A DNA stretch of 60,907 nucleotides from Bacteroidia bacterium (GTDB lineage: Bacteria; Bacteroidota; Bacteroidia; Bacteroidales; VadinHA17), in the NCBI GenBank assembly GCA_026391215.1, contig JAPLDX010000089.1, positions 1 through 60,907 of the forward strand, given 5' to 3'. Of this stretch, positions 47,517 to 56,094 are shown piece by piece (the stretch's first letter is position 1; the number at the start of each line of letters is the position of its first letter). The notes beneath the pieces were generated by a model. That model was not told the origin of the DNA. It searched no databases and worked only from the letters and a program-made list of their open reading frames with translations. Position numbers and translations under genes: made by a program.

Positions 47517-48191
47517 TTGAAGAGAGCTAAGACATTTTCAATTTTCCTGATCATAGCGGAATTAATGAATTGCGCTGTGATTTTTTCACAGGAAGAAAAA
47601 TCCTCTCCTTTTAACGCGGGAGCCGATATCTACAGCAGCTATGTATGGAGGGGGACAAGATACGGCATTGGCCCTGCTTTCCAGCCTAATCTGAAATTCA
47701 CGGCAGGGTTCTTTACTGCCGGTGCCTGGGGATCATTTGACTTCAATGGTTACCAGGAAACAGATCTGTACCTTTCATTTTCCCTGCCCGCCGGGATAAG
47801 TCTTGGTGCAACTGATTATTATTATCCCGATTTTGATTATTTCGATTATTCAACTGTCTCAGGCAGCCATGCCTTTGAAATAAACCTGGGCTTCAGCAAA
47901 GGAGGCCTGGCCTTAAGCGCTAACTATATATTAAATGAAGCCGGGCATGCCGGTTCGGAGGGAGGCGATAAATATTTCGAAGTTAAATATTCATTTGATG
48001 CATTTAACCTGTTCGCAGGGGCCGGTGACGGATGGCATACTGTTGATGGTAATTTCGCTGTCTGTAATATCGGACTGGGAACGTCAAGGACCATAAAGAT
48101 AACCGACTCATTCAGCATTCCTGTAACCGGACAGGTTGTGTTTAATCCGGATATTGAGCGCCTGTATATTGTTGTGGGATTTACACTTTAA
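47517..48191 (+). CDS. Exported beta-barrel-like protein (TorF-type putative porin)
   Basis: A 224-residue protein starting at a TTG (47517), with a signal peptide that ends near VIFSQEE. The mature part is rich in aromatic/Gly alternating strands (NAGADIYSSYVWRGTRYGIG, FTAGAWGSFDF, YYYPDFDYFDYS), consistent with a small outer membrane barrel of the TorF/Gcw_chp type, ending in a strand with a hydrophobic last residue. The role is unknown. It lies 42 bases after the LytTR gene on the same strand and may belong to the same regulon. Confidence 0.75.
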   Translation: MKRAKTFSIFLIIAELMNCAVIFSQEEKSSPFNAGADIYSSYVWRGTRYGIGPAFQPNLKFTAGFFTAGAWGSFDFNGYQETDLYLSFSLPAGISLGATDYYYPDFDYFDYSTVSGSHAFEINLGFSKGGLALSANYILNEAGHAGSEGGDKYFEVKYSFDAFNLFAGAGDGWHTVDGNFAVCNIGLGTSRTIKITDSFSIPVTGQVVFNPDIERLYIVVGFTL

Positions 48192-48274
48192 ACTTACCTG
48201 ATCTATTCTGGCCAGGTTCTTGTTATTCCACCGCTCAGCTGATAATCATATTATACCCCACTACCATTATCCAA

Positions 48275-48529
48275 TCATGCCGGATTTTCAGGCTTTTCCT
48301 CTTCGCTTGTTTTCTTCCTGATATTTTCAGCAATATCCTCAACTTTATCCTCAACATAATCTCCTGCCTTATCCATTGCATCGGCAACAGATTCAAAAGC
48401 CTTGCTTTTTATTACTTTTTCAACATTCTCATCGATAAAATCATCAGCTTTACCGATCAGTTTTTTTGCTTTGTCCAGCAAACCTTCCTCTTCGGGTTTT
48501 ACCGGTTCTTTTTTTGTTTCTTCTTCCAC
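48275..48529 (-). CDS. Small charged helical protein, unknown function
   Basis: An 84-residue, Lys/Glu-rich protein with amphipathic helical pattern (DKAKKLIGKADDFIDENVEK, DKAGDYVEDKVEDIAENIRK) and no membrane segment. The repeated ~11-residue Ala/Lys/Asp periodicity resembles YtxH/LEA-like or apolipoprotein-like stress proteins. I cannot assign a family with confidence. It stands alone on the minus strand between two plus-strand genes, which also argues for independent expression. Confidence 0.6.
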   Translation of the reverse strand: MEEETKKEPVKPEEEGLLDKAKKLIGKADDFIDENVEKVIKSKAFESVADAMDKAGDYVEDKVEDIAENIRKKTSEEEKPENPA

Positions 48530-48691
48530 AATATCAATATTTTAAGTTAAGTAGAATAATGAACAGTAACGGGTAATTTTAATACTTCGCATAAAGTTAA
48601 CGAATAAAAAATTTTAAGCAACATAAAAATGATTAATTGACTTTGGTTTTTCTATATCGTAACTTGCAGATAAAGGTTATTGATATTCATC

Positions 48692-49684
48692 ATGAAAACA
48701 TTTATCCAGATCCTGTTATTCATATCAATAGTTTTTTCTTTCAGTCGATGCAAAAAAGAGATGCCTCCGACTATTCCTTACTTTAATATTAAATTTGTTG
48801 TGGCAGGAGGAATGAATTGCTATAGTACAATATCAGATTATGGAGGATCACGTATTGTTGAACGTGGATTTATGTGGAAAACGGACCAGGAAGCTGATTA
48901 TCAGAATGGTAAAGTGGCATTTGACAATGGTCTGAATTATTTTGAAACAACAATATATGGCCTTTCACCGGGTACTACATATTATGTAAAAGGTTATGCA
49001 ATTAATAGTGAAGGTACCGGGTATAGCGTAGAAAAGGAAATAACAACCTCAGGGATTGGTACTTTTACTGACAGCCGGGATGGCAAAACTTACAAATGGG
49101 TTGAAATAGGCGACCAGACATGGATGGCAGAAAATCTCGCTTATCTGCCATATATAAGCCCCTATACCAGTGATACCGGGATATTTGTCTATAATTACAA
49201 AGGAACATCAGCAGAAACAGCAAAAAATCAAAAGGAGTTTAAAACATATGGATGTCTGTATAGCTGGGAAATATCGTTACAGGTTTGCCCGGATGGATGG
49301 CGCCTGCCTGGTGATGAAGAATGGCAGGAATTGGAGAGATATATTGGGATGACTTCAAACCAGATTTTTCAAAACCGGGAGTATGAAAATATTTATCAAA
49401 GCAATTATTTAAAATCTGCTGACTGGCCAGGAAATTCTAATAACGTGACTCTCTTTTCTGCACTTCCCGGGGGATACCACTTCTATGAACATAATCCTTA
49501 CACTAATTTAACCACATATTTCAATGAATTGGGAACAAGTGCAAATTTTTGGTCTTCTACAACAACTGAGTTCGATGATTCTCCATATATGCTGAAATTA
49601 AATGGTTACGGAATAACGAGATTTACGACAGAGAAAGATTTTGGATTTTCTGTTCGTTGCGTAAAAAACCAGAGTGCGCCGTGA
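48692..49684 (+). CDS. FISUMP-domain lipoprotein
   Basis: A surface protein of 330 residues from ATG 48692 (MKTFIQILL); an earlier ATG at 48680 adds four. A lipoprotein-like leader ends at FSRCKKE. Residues ~25-125 look like a fibronectin-III-type beta domain with the phrase YGLSPGTTYYVKGYAINSEG. The FISUMP (Fibrobacter succinogenes major paralogous) domain covers the rest: FTDSRDGKTYKWVEIGDQTW, MAENLAYLP, GWRLPGDEEWQELERYIG and FSVRCVKN. FISUMP proteins are abundant surface proteins of unclear job in Bacteroidota and Fibrobacteres. Confidence 0.9.
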   Translation: MKTFIQILLFISIVFSFSRCKKEMPPTIPYFNIKFVVAGGMNCYSTISDYGGSRIVERGFMWKTDQEADYQNGKVAFDNGLNYFETTIYGLSPGTTYYVKGYAINSEGTGYSVEKEITTSGIGTFTDSRDGKTYKWVEIGDQTWMAENLAYLPYISPYTSDTGIFVYNYKGTSAETAKNQKEFKTYGCLYSWEISLQVCPDGWRLPGDEEWQELERYIGMTSNQIFQNREYENIYQSNYLKSADWPGNSNNVTLFSALPGGYHFYEHNPYTNLTTYFNELGTSANFWSSTTTEFDDSPYMLKLNGYGITRFTTEKDFGFSVRCVKNQSAP

Positions 49685-49784
49685 GCGCACAGAGCAAAGG
49701 GCTTCACTTGACGGTCTTTAAAATGTATAACAACTCAAAAAGAGGATGATTTTCGATTTAAAGACAAAGACAAATTAAGGCTGT

Positions 49785-49838
49785 CATGAAGAGCCCTGGA
49801 AATAGCTGCAGCCGGTCAACATAATTTAATAATGTTAT
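49785..49838 (+). pseudogene. 44-bp comM-like fragment in the intergenic gap
   Basis: Bases 49791-49834 match comM positions 51471-51514 at 39 of 44 bases by direct comparison, with no gaps. In frame the fragment reads ALEIAAAGQHNLIM against ALEVAAAGHHNLIM in comM; the five differences leave a valid protein frame. Similarity ends abruptly on both sides. It looks like a remnant of a second comM-like gene or a recombination scar. The rest of the 254-base gap (49685-49938) shows only a GTGCGC/GCGCAC dyad across the stop of the preceding gene. Confidence 0.6.
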
Positions 49839-49938
49839 ATATAGCTTAATATCAATAAAATCAATAAACATGAGTTAAATCAGTGATATGAGTAAATAGA
49901 TTACTTATGAATATCTTCGTTCTTTAAAATCTTACATT

Positions 49939-50661
49939 ATGAAAAATAGAATCAGCATGCTATTATGCGTTTTTCTGACTGTAAATTCAATAACAGGATT
50001 ATACGGTCAGAAATCCGGGGGGAAAATCACGATTACGGGCTCTGTTGTTATTGTTGTTGACGGTGCAGATTTTCCAGTTGCCAATGCAATTATTATGGTC
50101 GACGGAGAAAAAATAGGTAATGTCACCGATCGTAAAGGATTTTATAAAATCAAAGTCAGACAGGAGAATAAAAAAATCGGTGTTTATACCTTCGCTAACG
50201 GAATGATTGAAGAGGTATTAGATGGCAGGAATAATATCAATTTTACCTTTAAAGGCACTGTTCCTTACCAGATAAATTACAAAGCTGATCCGGGAGATGA
50301 ACCAGTTGATATCGGTTACCAAACAGTAAAGAAAAAAGATCTTATAGTTCCGGTTGGAAAGGTAGACGGAACAAAATCAAAATATGCTTCATATAATACT
50401 GTTTATGAAATGATTCGAGGAGAAATTCCTGGAGTCCTGGTTAATGGAACCAGCATAATGATAAGGAGTGCCACTTCAATCAATTCGGGTACCGAACCTT
50501 TATTTGTAGTTGATGGAGTTCCGGTTACTACAATAGATAATATCCAGCCTCAGATGGTCAGGTCAATAGAGGTTCTGAAAGGATCAGCTGCCTCAATTTA
50601 CGGTAGCAGAGGTTCCAACGGGGTAATTCTCATTAATCTCTTAAAAGGAAATGACAGGTGA
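49939..50661 (+). CDS. Plug-only TonB-receptor-like protein (no barrel)
   Basis: A 240-residue exported protein: signal peptide ending at LYGQK, a CarboxypepD-like domain (~30-105; FPVANAIIMVDGEKIGNVTD), and a complete plug (~130-240; GEIPGVLVNGTSIMIRSATS, TEPLFVVDGVPV, SAASIYGSRGSNGVILI). It stops where a SusC barrel would begin. Either it is a naturally barrel-less member, which occurs in Bacteroidota, or the 5' end of a lost receptor. The clean stop and normal signals favour the former. No partner lipoprotein is adjacent. Confidence 0.8.
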   Translation: MKNRISMLLCVFLTVNSITGLYGQKSGGKITITGSVVIVVDGADFPVANAIIMVDGEKIGNVTDRKGFYKIKVRQENKKIGVYTFANGMIEEVLDGRNNINFTFKGTVPYQINYKADPGDEPVDIGYQTVKKKDLIVPVGKVDGTKSKYASYNTVYEMIRGEIPGVLVNGTSIMIRSATSINSGTEPLFVVDGVPVTTIDNIQPQMVRSIEVLKGSAASIYGSRGSNGVILINLLKGNDR

Positions 50662-50710
50662 AGTACCTGTCTACGTCCCCTTCGACCTTTTCAACTATTT
50701 AAACCCATTT

Positions 50711-50770
50711 GGTCCTCCGTAGCTTTTCTTTACATCCAAAGCTTTAGCGAAGGATGTAGCGAAGGAGGAC
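50711..50770. repeat. Imperfect inverted repeat upstream of comM
   Basis: GTCCTCCGTAGC and TACATCC on the left are mirrored by GGATGTAGCGAAGGAGGAC on the right (50712-50770), forming a ~25-base imperfect stem with a GC-rich base in an AT-rich gap. A dispersed intergenic element like this is common in Bacteroidota genomes. The remainder of the 196-base gap shows no gene. Confidence 0.5.
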
Positions 50771-50857
50771 TTCAACTTTTATCTTTTTCCTTTTGTCTTT
50801 TATTTTGCTTTTCCTATATTTGATATGTGTTTCCTTAAGTGCTAAATAATAGGAATT

Positions 50858-51775
50858 ATGTTAGTAAGAACATTTGCCAGTTCCGTGAACGGAATTGATG
50901 CTGTGACAGTTACTATAGAAGTCAATGTGTCCCGAGGCATCCGTTTTTTTCTTGTAGGACTGCCTGATGTGGCAGTCAAGGAGAGCCAGCAGAGAATTGA
51001 ATCAGCCCTGCGCGCTCTTGACTTTCACTGGCCGGGTAAGCAGGTAGTGATAAACATGGCTCCTGCTGATATCCGGAAGGAGGGATCGTCTTTCGATCTG
51101 CCTCTCGCCATGGGAATCCTTGCTGCCGATGAAAAGGTTATAACCGGAGAAATTGAATCATATGTCCTGATAGGCGAGCTCTCTCTTGACGGGACATTAC
51201 AACCTGTAAAAGGAGTATTGCCTATCGCATTAAGGGCAAGGGAAGAAGGATTTAAGGGAGTGATAGTCCCTGTAAAAAATTCACGCGAAGCTGCTGTTGT
51301 AAACGGCCTTGATGTATATGGAATGGAAAAGCTCGGCGATGTGGTTGACTTCTTCAACGGAACCCGCAAATTTGACCCGGTAAAAGTAGATCTGCTGGAA
51401 ATATTCTCTGCTGAAGCCAATAAATATGAGTTTGATTTTTCTGACGTAAGGGGCCAGGAAAATGTTAAGAGAGCCCTGGAAGTGGCTGCTGCCGGTCACC
51501 ATAATTTAATTATGATCGGCCCTCCCGGATCAGGTAAGACTATGTTAGCCAAGAGGTTACCGACGATAATGCCTCCTCTTACCCTTGAAGAAGCCCTTGA
51601 AACAACCAAAATACATTCTGTGGCAGGAAAAATAGATGATCATACGGCTCTGATGACCAGGCGGCCATTCAGAAGCCCTCATCATACAATTTCGGATGTC
51701 GCCCTTGTCGGGGGAGGTACCTTCCCGCAGCCGGGAGAGATATCACATGGTTATATAAAGGGTATGTCTAAATGA
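50858..51775 (+). pseudogene. comM: ComM/YifB Mg-chelatase-like AAA+ ATPase, truncated by insertion
   Basis: The N-terminal ChlI-fold domain (1-~190; SVNGIDAVTVTIEVN, FDLPLAMGILAA) and the first part of the AAA+ domain (GPPGSGKT, residues 221-228; RRPFRSPHHTISD) are intact. The native sequence ends at PGEIS (residue 296). Homologues go on with an LAHNG-VLFLDE Walker B, sensor and C-terminal domains to about 510 residues. Instead, nine unrelated codons (HGYIKGMSK) lead to TGA. ComM is a hexameric helicase aiding branch migration in natural transformation. The break at about 51745 marks the left edge of the restriction island. Confidence 0.88.
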
Positions 51776-51847
51776 TTTATAATCAACGCTAAATAAAATA
51801 TTTTATAAGGCTATAGCGTTATTTAAAAAGAAAAGTGGTAAAAAGTG

Positions 51848-52057
51848 CTAAAGTTTTTTGCCTATACTATTATCCCATCTCGTGCCTTGCCATCCACTAA
51901 TTCTACCTTCCTTCTGGCATCTTGAGCACATCCAATGAATTTCATTGCTTGCACGCAAAAACTCAACTTTTGTCGTTCCCTGACATCCTTTAAAGCATCC
52001 GATACCTATTAGAGTTATTGTTGGAAATTCATTGTCGAGGTATTTATTGAACGACAA
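51848..52057 (-). CDS. Zinc-ribbon micro-protein, paralogue A
   Basis: A 69-residue protein with a cysteine set CFKGC...CSRC typical of a small zinc ribbon, followed by GWQGTRWDNSIGKKL. Its C-terminal ~50 residues are clearly homologous to the 102-residue protein at 52984-53292. Cysteine spacing differs by one. It lacks the N-terminal half of its paralogue. It diverges from the DNA methyltransferase gene with 53 bases between starts. A nucleic-acid-binding or regulatory role is plausible from the zinc ribbon; nothing more can be said. Confidence 0.6.
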   Translation of the reverse strand: MSFNKYLDNEFPTITLIGIGCFKGCQGTTKVEFLRASNEIHWMCSRCQKEGRISGWQGTRWDNSIGKKL

Positions 52058-52110
52058 ATGTACTCGTTTTTCAATTCAGATTTCAAAGCGAATACTCATA
52101 GTTTTTAAGA

Positions 52111-52905
52111 ATGTGGGATGGCAAATATACTTTTGAAAAAAGTAAAATAATCTATGGAGATTGCTTAAACAAAATGAATTTGATACCAGATAATAGTATT
52201 GATTTGATTTGTTGTGATTTGCCTTATGAAGTAACAGCAAACAAATCAGATATTATGATACCACCATCAGAATTATGGAAACATTATTGGAGAATTGCAA
52301 AGCCAAATACAGCAGTTGTTTTATTCGGGCAGGATAAATTTACAGCAACAATGATGTTAAGTGATAAAAACCATAAATATAATTTGATTTGGGATAAAGA
52401 CTTACCTACAGGATTTTTAAACGCAAATAGAATGCCATTAAGAAGCCATGAGGATATTATGGTTTTCTATAAAAAACAGCCTGTTTATAATCCACAAAAA
52501 GTAAAAGGCATACCAAACCATTCAAAAGGCAAACCAAAACGAACAGCAAACAATAACTATGGTGATTTTGAATTTGTGGACAATAAAGAAGTGCTTGGTG
52601 ACATGAAGCACCCAAAAAGTATTTTAAAATTTCAAAAACCACATCCAAGTATTGCTGTACATAGGACGGAAAAACCAGTTGAATTAATTGAATGGATTGT
52701 CAAAACATACACAAATGAAGGTGCGTTGGTATTAGACAATACTGCAGGAAGTGGGACACTTGGAGAAGCGTGTTTAAATACCAACAGGGATTTTATTTTA
52801 ATAGAGAAGAATCCAGAGGATTTTGAAATAATCAGAAACAGAGTTGTTGCAATTTTTAAAAATTATGGACTTGACCTACAAACTTTAACAGGTGAAATTC
52901 AGTAA
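52111..52905 (+). CDS. Orphan beta-class DNA methyltransferase (N6-adenine or N4-cytosine)
   Basis: A 264-residue MTase. The catalytic motif IV is DLPY (residues 36-39), and the SAM-binding motif I comes late as DNTAGSGTLG (209-218). This order (IV before I) defines the beta class. HRTEKP (184-189) is also typical of these enzymes. A methylating Asp-X-Pro-Tyr site fits N6-adenine or N4-cytosine methylation; the target sequence cannot be read. No nuclease gene is coupled to it, so it is an orphan methylase or protects the host from the neighbouring system. The start at 52111 follows a short divergent promoter region. Confidence 0.9.
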   Translation: MWDGKYTFEKSKIIYGDCLNKMNLIPDNSIDLICCDLPYEVTANKSDIMIPPSELWKHYWRIAKPNTAVVLFGQDKFTATMMLSDKNHKYNLIWDKDLPTGFLNANRMPLRSHEDIMVFYKKQPVYNPQKVKGIPNHSKGKPKRTANNNYGDFEFVDNKEVLGDMKHPKSILKFQKPHPSIAVHRTEKPVELIEWIVKTYTNEGALVLDNTAGSGTLGEACLNTNRDFILIEKNPEDFEIIRNRVVAIFKNYGLDLQTLTGEIQ

Positions 52906-52983
52906 GTGTTTTCCCATATACTCAAAGCGAGAATAAGTGTTATTGAGATATTTTTATTGTAGTAAATAAAGTAATTAAAAGTA

Positions 52984-53292
52984 TTACAATTTTTTACCTG
53001 AATTATTATCCCAGCGTGTTCCCTGCCATACACTAATTACACCTTCGTTATCGCATTCATTACACACCCAATGGATATCATCCTTTTTGCCCAATATCTC
53101 ACTTTTAATTAATCCCTGACAATCCTTTTTAAAGCACCTAATATCAGTTGACGCTAATGTTTTAGGACTTTTTCTGGTTGTACTATCAACTACCAATGCC
53201 ATGAAACTTGCCAGTTCTCTGGCTTGTCTGGGCATTTCTTTTGGAAGGTTCCCTGTTTCATCAAGGAAATGGGTCATATTGGATATATACAT
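52984..53292 (-). CDS. Zinc-ribbon protein, paralogue B
   Basis: A 102-residue protein; the ATG at 53277 (MTHFLDETGNLPKEMPRQ) is a likely alternative start. The C-terminal half (CFKKDCQG, WVCNEC, WQGTRWDNNSGKKL) matches the 69-residue protein at 51848-52057 over about 50 residues. The N-terminal half, absent from the paralogue, has MPRQARELASFMALVVDSTT. The two lie on either side of the DNA methyltransferase gene, on the opposite strand to it. Function is unknown. Confidence 0.65.
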   Translation of the reverse strand: MYISNMTHFLDETGNLPKEMPRQARELASFMALVVDSTTRKSPKTLASTDIRCFKKDCQGLIKSEILGKKDDIHWVCNECDNEGVISVWQGTRWDNNSGKKL

Positions 53293-53342
53293 AATTCGGG
53301 TAAATCAGGATTGTAAACAAATTCAATTTCAATCATCCAGTA

Positions 53343-53372
53343 AAAATAAAAAAACTGGCTTAGAACCAGTTC
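53343..53372 (-). terminator. Rho-independent terminator after the 161-residue hypothetical gene
   Basis: On the minus strand AACTGG/CCAGTT form a 6-base stem with a 7-base loop (53353-53371), followed by eight T residues and further T-rich sequence. It lies about 50 bases past the stop codon at 53424. Confidence 0.7.
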
Positions 53373-53423
53373 TTTATTTCTATTAATATGAATTCAAGAA
53401 TGCTTTTTATGAAAATTAAGTAA

Positions 53424-53909
53424 TTATGCTGCATTCTTAAATAAATTTGCAAATAATCCCTCTGCTACACCATCCGAAGTATCAAATCTTTCTCCAACTG
53501 TTTTATTCTTCACATCCACTGGGAAGATAAATGCTTCTTGCCGTTCAGGTGTGGCAAAATGCATAACAATCGCATCCTGCTTTACTTTGAGGTCAGCGAT
53601 TCTTAAATTTCCACTGTCCAATAGTTCACCTAACTGACTTCCTTTTTGTGTACAAGCCAAATATGCTTCATATAAAAATCCAATGGCTGAAATACAAGGT
53701 TTTCGGCAGATTTCCTTTAAAAAATTGCTAAACCTTACTTTTCCCTCAAAACTTGAAAGATATTCATCGGGAATTGGTGACAGGTAGACTTTATTCTCTT
53801 TTAAGAAAAAAAACATGGGTATTAAACTCCCTTCATTTTTGAAATTTGCAATCATACCTTGCAACATGGATTCTTTAAGAAGATTTGGTGATTCATTAAT
53901 TGCTTTCAT
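53424..53909 (-). CDS. Hypothetical protein, 161 residues
   Basis: I do not recognise a family. The chain is mixed alpha/beta without membrane segments or signal peptide. The opening MKAINESPNLLKESMLQGMI is amphipathic, and EAFIFPVDVKNKTVGERFD is near the end. It is preceded by an AT-rich 251-base gap from the nuclease gene and has its own terminator, so it is likely a separate transcript within the island. It could be an immunity or regulatory gene; nothing in its sequence supports a specific function. Confidence 0.6.
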   Translation of the reverse strand: MKAINESPNLLKESMLQGMIANFKNEGSLIPMFFFLKENKVYLSPIPDEYLSSFEGKVRFSNFLKEICRKPCISAIGFLYEAYLACTQKGSQLGELLDSGNLRIADLKVKQDAIVMHFATPERQEAFIFPVDVKNKTVGERFDTSDGVAEGLFANLFKNAA

Positions 53910-54013
53910 AGTTTTATTTTTTATTGGTTAATACTTGTTCCCTTTCTACTTATACGAAATGAAGAATGCAAAAAGTTACAAGCAAACCGCATCATTTTTT
54001 CATAAAAAAAAGA

Positions 54014-54036
54014 AGGCTGGCATTTGCTGCCAGCCT
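54014..54036 (-). terminator. Rho-independent terminator of the restriction operon
   Basis: AGGCTGGCA pairs with TGCCAGCCT across a 5-base loop. On the minus strand the stem is followed by a CTT and a run of seven T. It lies about 125 bases past the stop at 54161, the last gene of the operon. The 251-base gap holds nothing else recognisable. Confidence 0.85.
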
Positions 54037-54160
54037 ATAACCACAAAAATGTTTACCAAAATCTTTATTCAACAAAGCAAATGATATTCATTATACGTAA
54101 ATAAAATCTCAGAGGTTACAGATTTTGAGAAGTATTTAAAATTTGAATGGTTAGATTATT

Positions 54161-55081
54161 CTATTCCCCATCAACATTCTTCACAATAATATATCTTTCA
54201 ATCAAATAGTTAAGCCATTTTCTGTAATTATCATCAGGGCAGTGTTTATTACACGCTCCAAAAAAATCTTCATAAGTCAAAGGCAAAAATTTATGATAAT
54301 TATCTGACAGTAGTTCTATATATTCTTTGCTTGTCTGAACAAAGTGAGAATTACCTTCAGGAAATAGTGTCAGTGATGTAAAATGCTTGAATTTGTCATT
54401 GTCGGCAAGCAATATGCTTTCCCCAAGTAACTGATTTCTCCACATTTGCCGAAATTTGTCGTTAGACAAAGTGTAAACCGCTTCTGGCTTATAACCTTTG
54501 CAATGTTCTGTGACAGAATAATATTTTGAGGTTTTGTCAATGATGGCTCTTTCTTGTTTTGAATTTTTTTCAAGTCTGTATTCTTTTTCCGTGTATTTTA
54601 CTTCAATCCCAATTAAACCCTTTGAATTGTCACTTCTTGAATACTCAATGTAGGTATCGAATGAAGTTCCATCATTCAAATATTTTTCTCTGGGGTTAGG
54701 TGCAAATTCAATTTCAATTCTTTCAATTGTCTGAATGACACCGCCAAAGAATTCATTAAAAACGTTTTTGCAATATGTTTTATTCAGGTTGAATGGAATG
54801 AAGAAATTGAAGGGAATATGTTCGCTCCTTAACATATTAGAATAAAGAGGTTTATTATACTTTCTATATTTTTTTACTGCATCAAAAATACCGAAACCCT
54901 GATAAAAATTATTACCAGCTTCACCATCTTCTTTTGTCAGATAGTTGCCGTAACTGTTATAAGGAAGATTTAATACCTCGGCTCTGAATTTGGATTGATG
55001 CAATCTTGCTCGCCTTAAAAAGCCTGATGGGTCAGTCTTGTCGTCTTCTGGGTATTGTGTTCCTATGTCTTGCATAGGCAT
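54161..55081 (-). CDS. PD-(D/E)XK restriction-endonuclease-like protein (PGN_0703-like)
   Basis: A 306-residue protein whose centre carries a plausible PD-(D/E)XK core: Asp142 in FDTYIEYSRSD, then Glu160-x-Lys162 in LIGIEVKYTE. The layout, with a long N-terminal region ending in FNFFIPFNL, resembles the PGN_0703 family of putative restriction endonucleases, although I hold this assignment loosely. It is the last gene of the minus-strand operon, 35 bases after the DUF4268 gene, and could provide cleavage for the system or act on its own. Confidence 0.65.
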   Translation of the reverse strand: MPMQDIGTQYPEDDKTDPSGFLRRARLHQSKFRAEVLNLPYNSYGNYLTKEDGEAGNNFYQGFGIFDAVKKYRKYNKPLYSNMLRSEHIPFNFFIPFNLNKTYCKNVFNEFFGGVIQTIERIEIEFAPNPREKYLNDGTSFDTYIEYSRSDNSKGLIGIEVKYTEKEYRLEKNSKQERAIIDKTSKYYSVTEHCKGYKPEAVYTLSNDKFRQMWRNQLLGESILLADNDKFKHFTSLTLFPEGNSHFVQTSKEYIELLSDNYHKFLPLTYEDFFGACNKHCPDDNYRKWLNYLIERYIIVKNVDGE

Positions 55082-55116
55082 GCCTTTTAAAAGGATAATG
55101 TTATCCTAAGTGTATC

Positions 55117-56055
55117 TTAGATTTCTGCCATAAGCGGTTTAAAATATTTAATAAATTTTTCAAGATTCTCTTTAAACCAGCCAAATTGATTCGCCCAATC
55201 GTTTTTATCAGTATAATCAGCCTCACGTTTTAATATAACCGAACTCATTATACGTCCTTCCATCCTGTCCCAAACTAAATTTTTATTGATATCTATTAAG
55301 GAGTTTTCATATGAAGTTTGGTATAACTTGTCATAATTTTTTTTGGCATTTTCACCCATGATATTAAGCCAAATATTTATTGATTTGTGCTTTGAGTTTA
55401 CAGTTGCTGATAAATAAATGCTGCTTTTCCCAATTGACAAATCTGAATAACTTTGGGGCGAAGGATTTCGCATTTTCACAAAACTCTTATTGTTTTCCAT
55501 AAACTCTTTAAGTCCCTGCCAATATTCTTGTTGTAAAAGTTTTGTTCCTGTTGCAGTTGTGCCTGCAACAGTTTTTTTAACCTGCTTAGACCAATCATTT
55601 GGTTTTGAAACAATATTAAACATTGGCGCAGGCAAAGAATTACCAATCTTATAAATTTCAATTTCGATACCAAAAAATGTAAAAGTATCATCTGTTATAC
55701 TATTAAGCCAGTCAAGTGCTGCTCGATGTTCATCCGTGAAATTTTGTGCAATCCAAATAATAATTACTGCCTCAAGTCCAGAAGCATAAGTTATTAATTG
55801 CCCCAAATGTGTGTGGTCAGTTCTTTCGAGTTGGTTTTCAATCAAAACATAATTGCCACTGAACGTGTCTTTACAAAGGATATCTGCTCTGAATGCTCCA
55901 ATACTTTCTTCTTGGCTCTGAACTTCAAGGTCAATCCCTATAGCATCACTTAATAATTTGATGTTTTCTTCTTGAGCCAGCCATGGTGTAAATTCTGTTG
56001 CTTCCTTTTTCCATAAAGTTCGCAAATCCTGTTTATCAAGACGACCAATATTCAT
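55117..56055 (-). CDS. DUF4268-domain PD-(D/E)XK-like protein
   Basis: A 312-residue protein with the N-terminal nuclease-fold pattern found in DUF4268 proteins: Asp58 (FRADILCKD), then Glu73-Asn-Gln75 (YVLIENQLERTD), followed by the helix HLGQLITYASG. The third catalytic residue is Gln rather than Lys, as in some members of the superfamily that still bind metal. DUF4268 proteins occur beside restriction-modification genes. It starts 39 bases after the GIY-YIG gene. Cleavage activity is uncertain. Confidence 0.8.
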   Translation of the reverse strand: MNIGRLDKQDLRTLWKKEATEFTPWLAQEENIKLLSDAIGIDLEVQSQEESIGAFRADILCKDTFSGNYVLIENQLERTDHTHLGQLITYASGLEAVIIIWIAQNFTDEHRAALDWLNSITDDTFTFFGIEIEIYKIGNSLPAPMFNIVSKPNDWSKQVKKTVAGTTATGTKLLQQEYWQGLKEFMENNKSFVKMRNPSPQSYSDLSIGKSSIYLSATVNSKHKSINIWLNIMGENAKKNYDKLYQTSYENSLIDINKNLVWDRMEGRIMSSVILKREADYTDKNDWANQFGWFKENLEKFIKYFKPLMAEI

Positions 56056-56094
56056 TTATTATAGTTTTAAATTCTGATTAATAAATTATCATCC

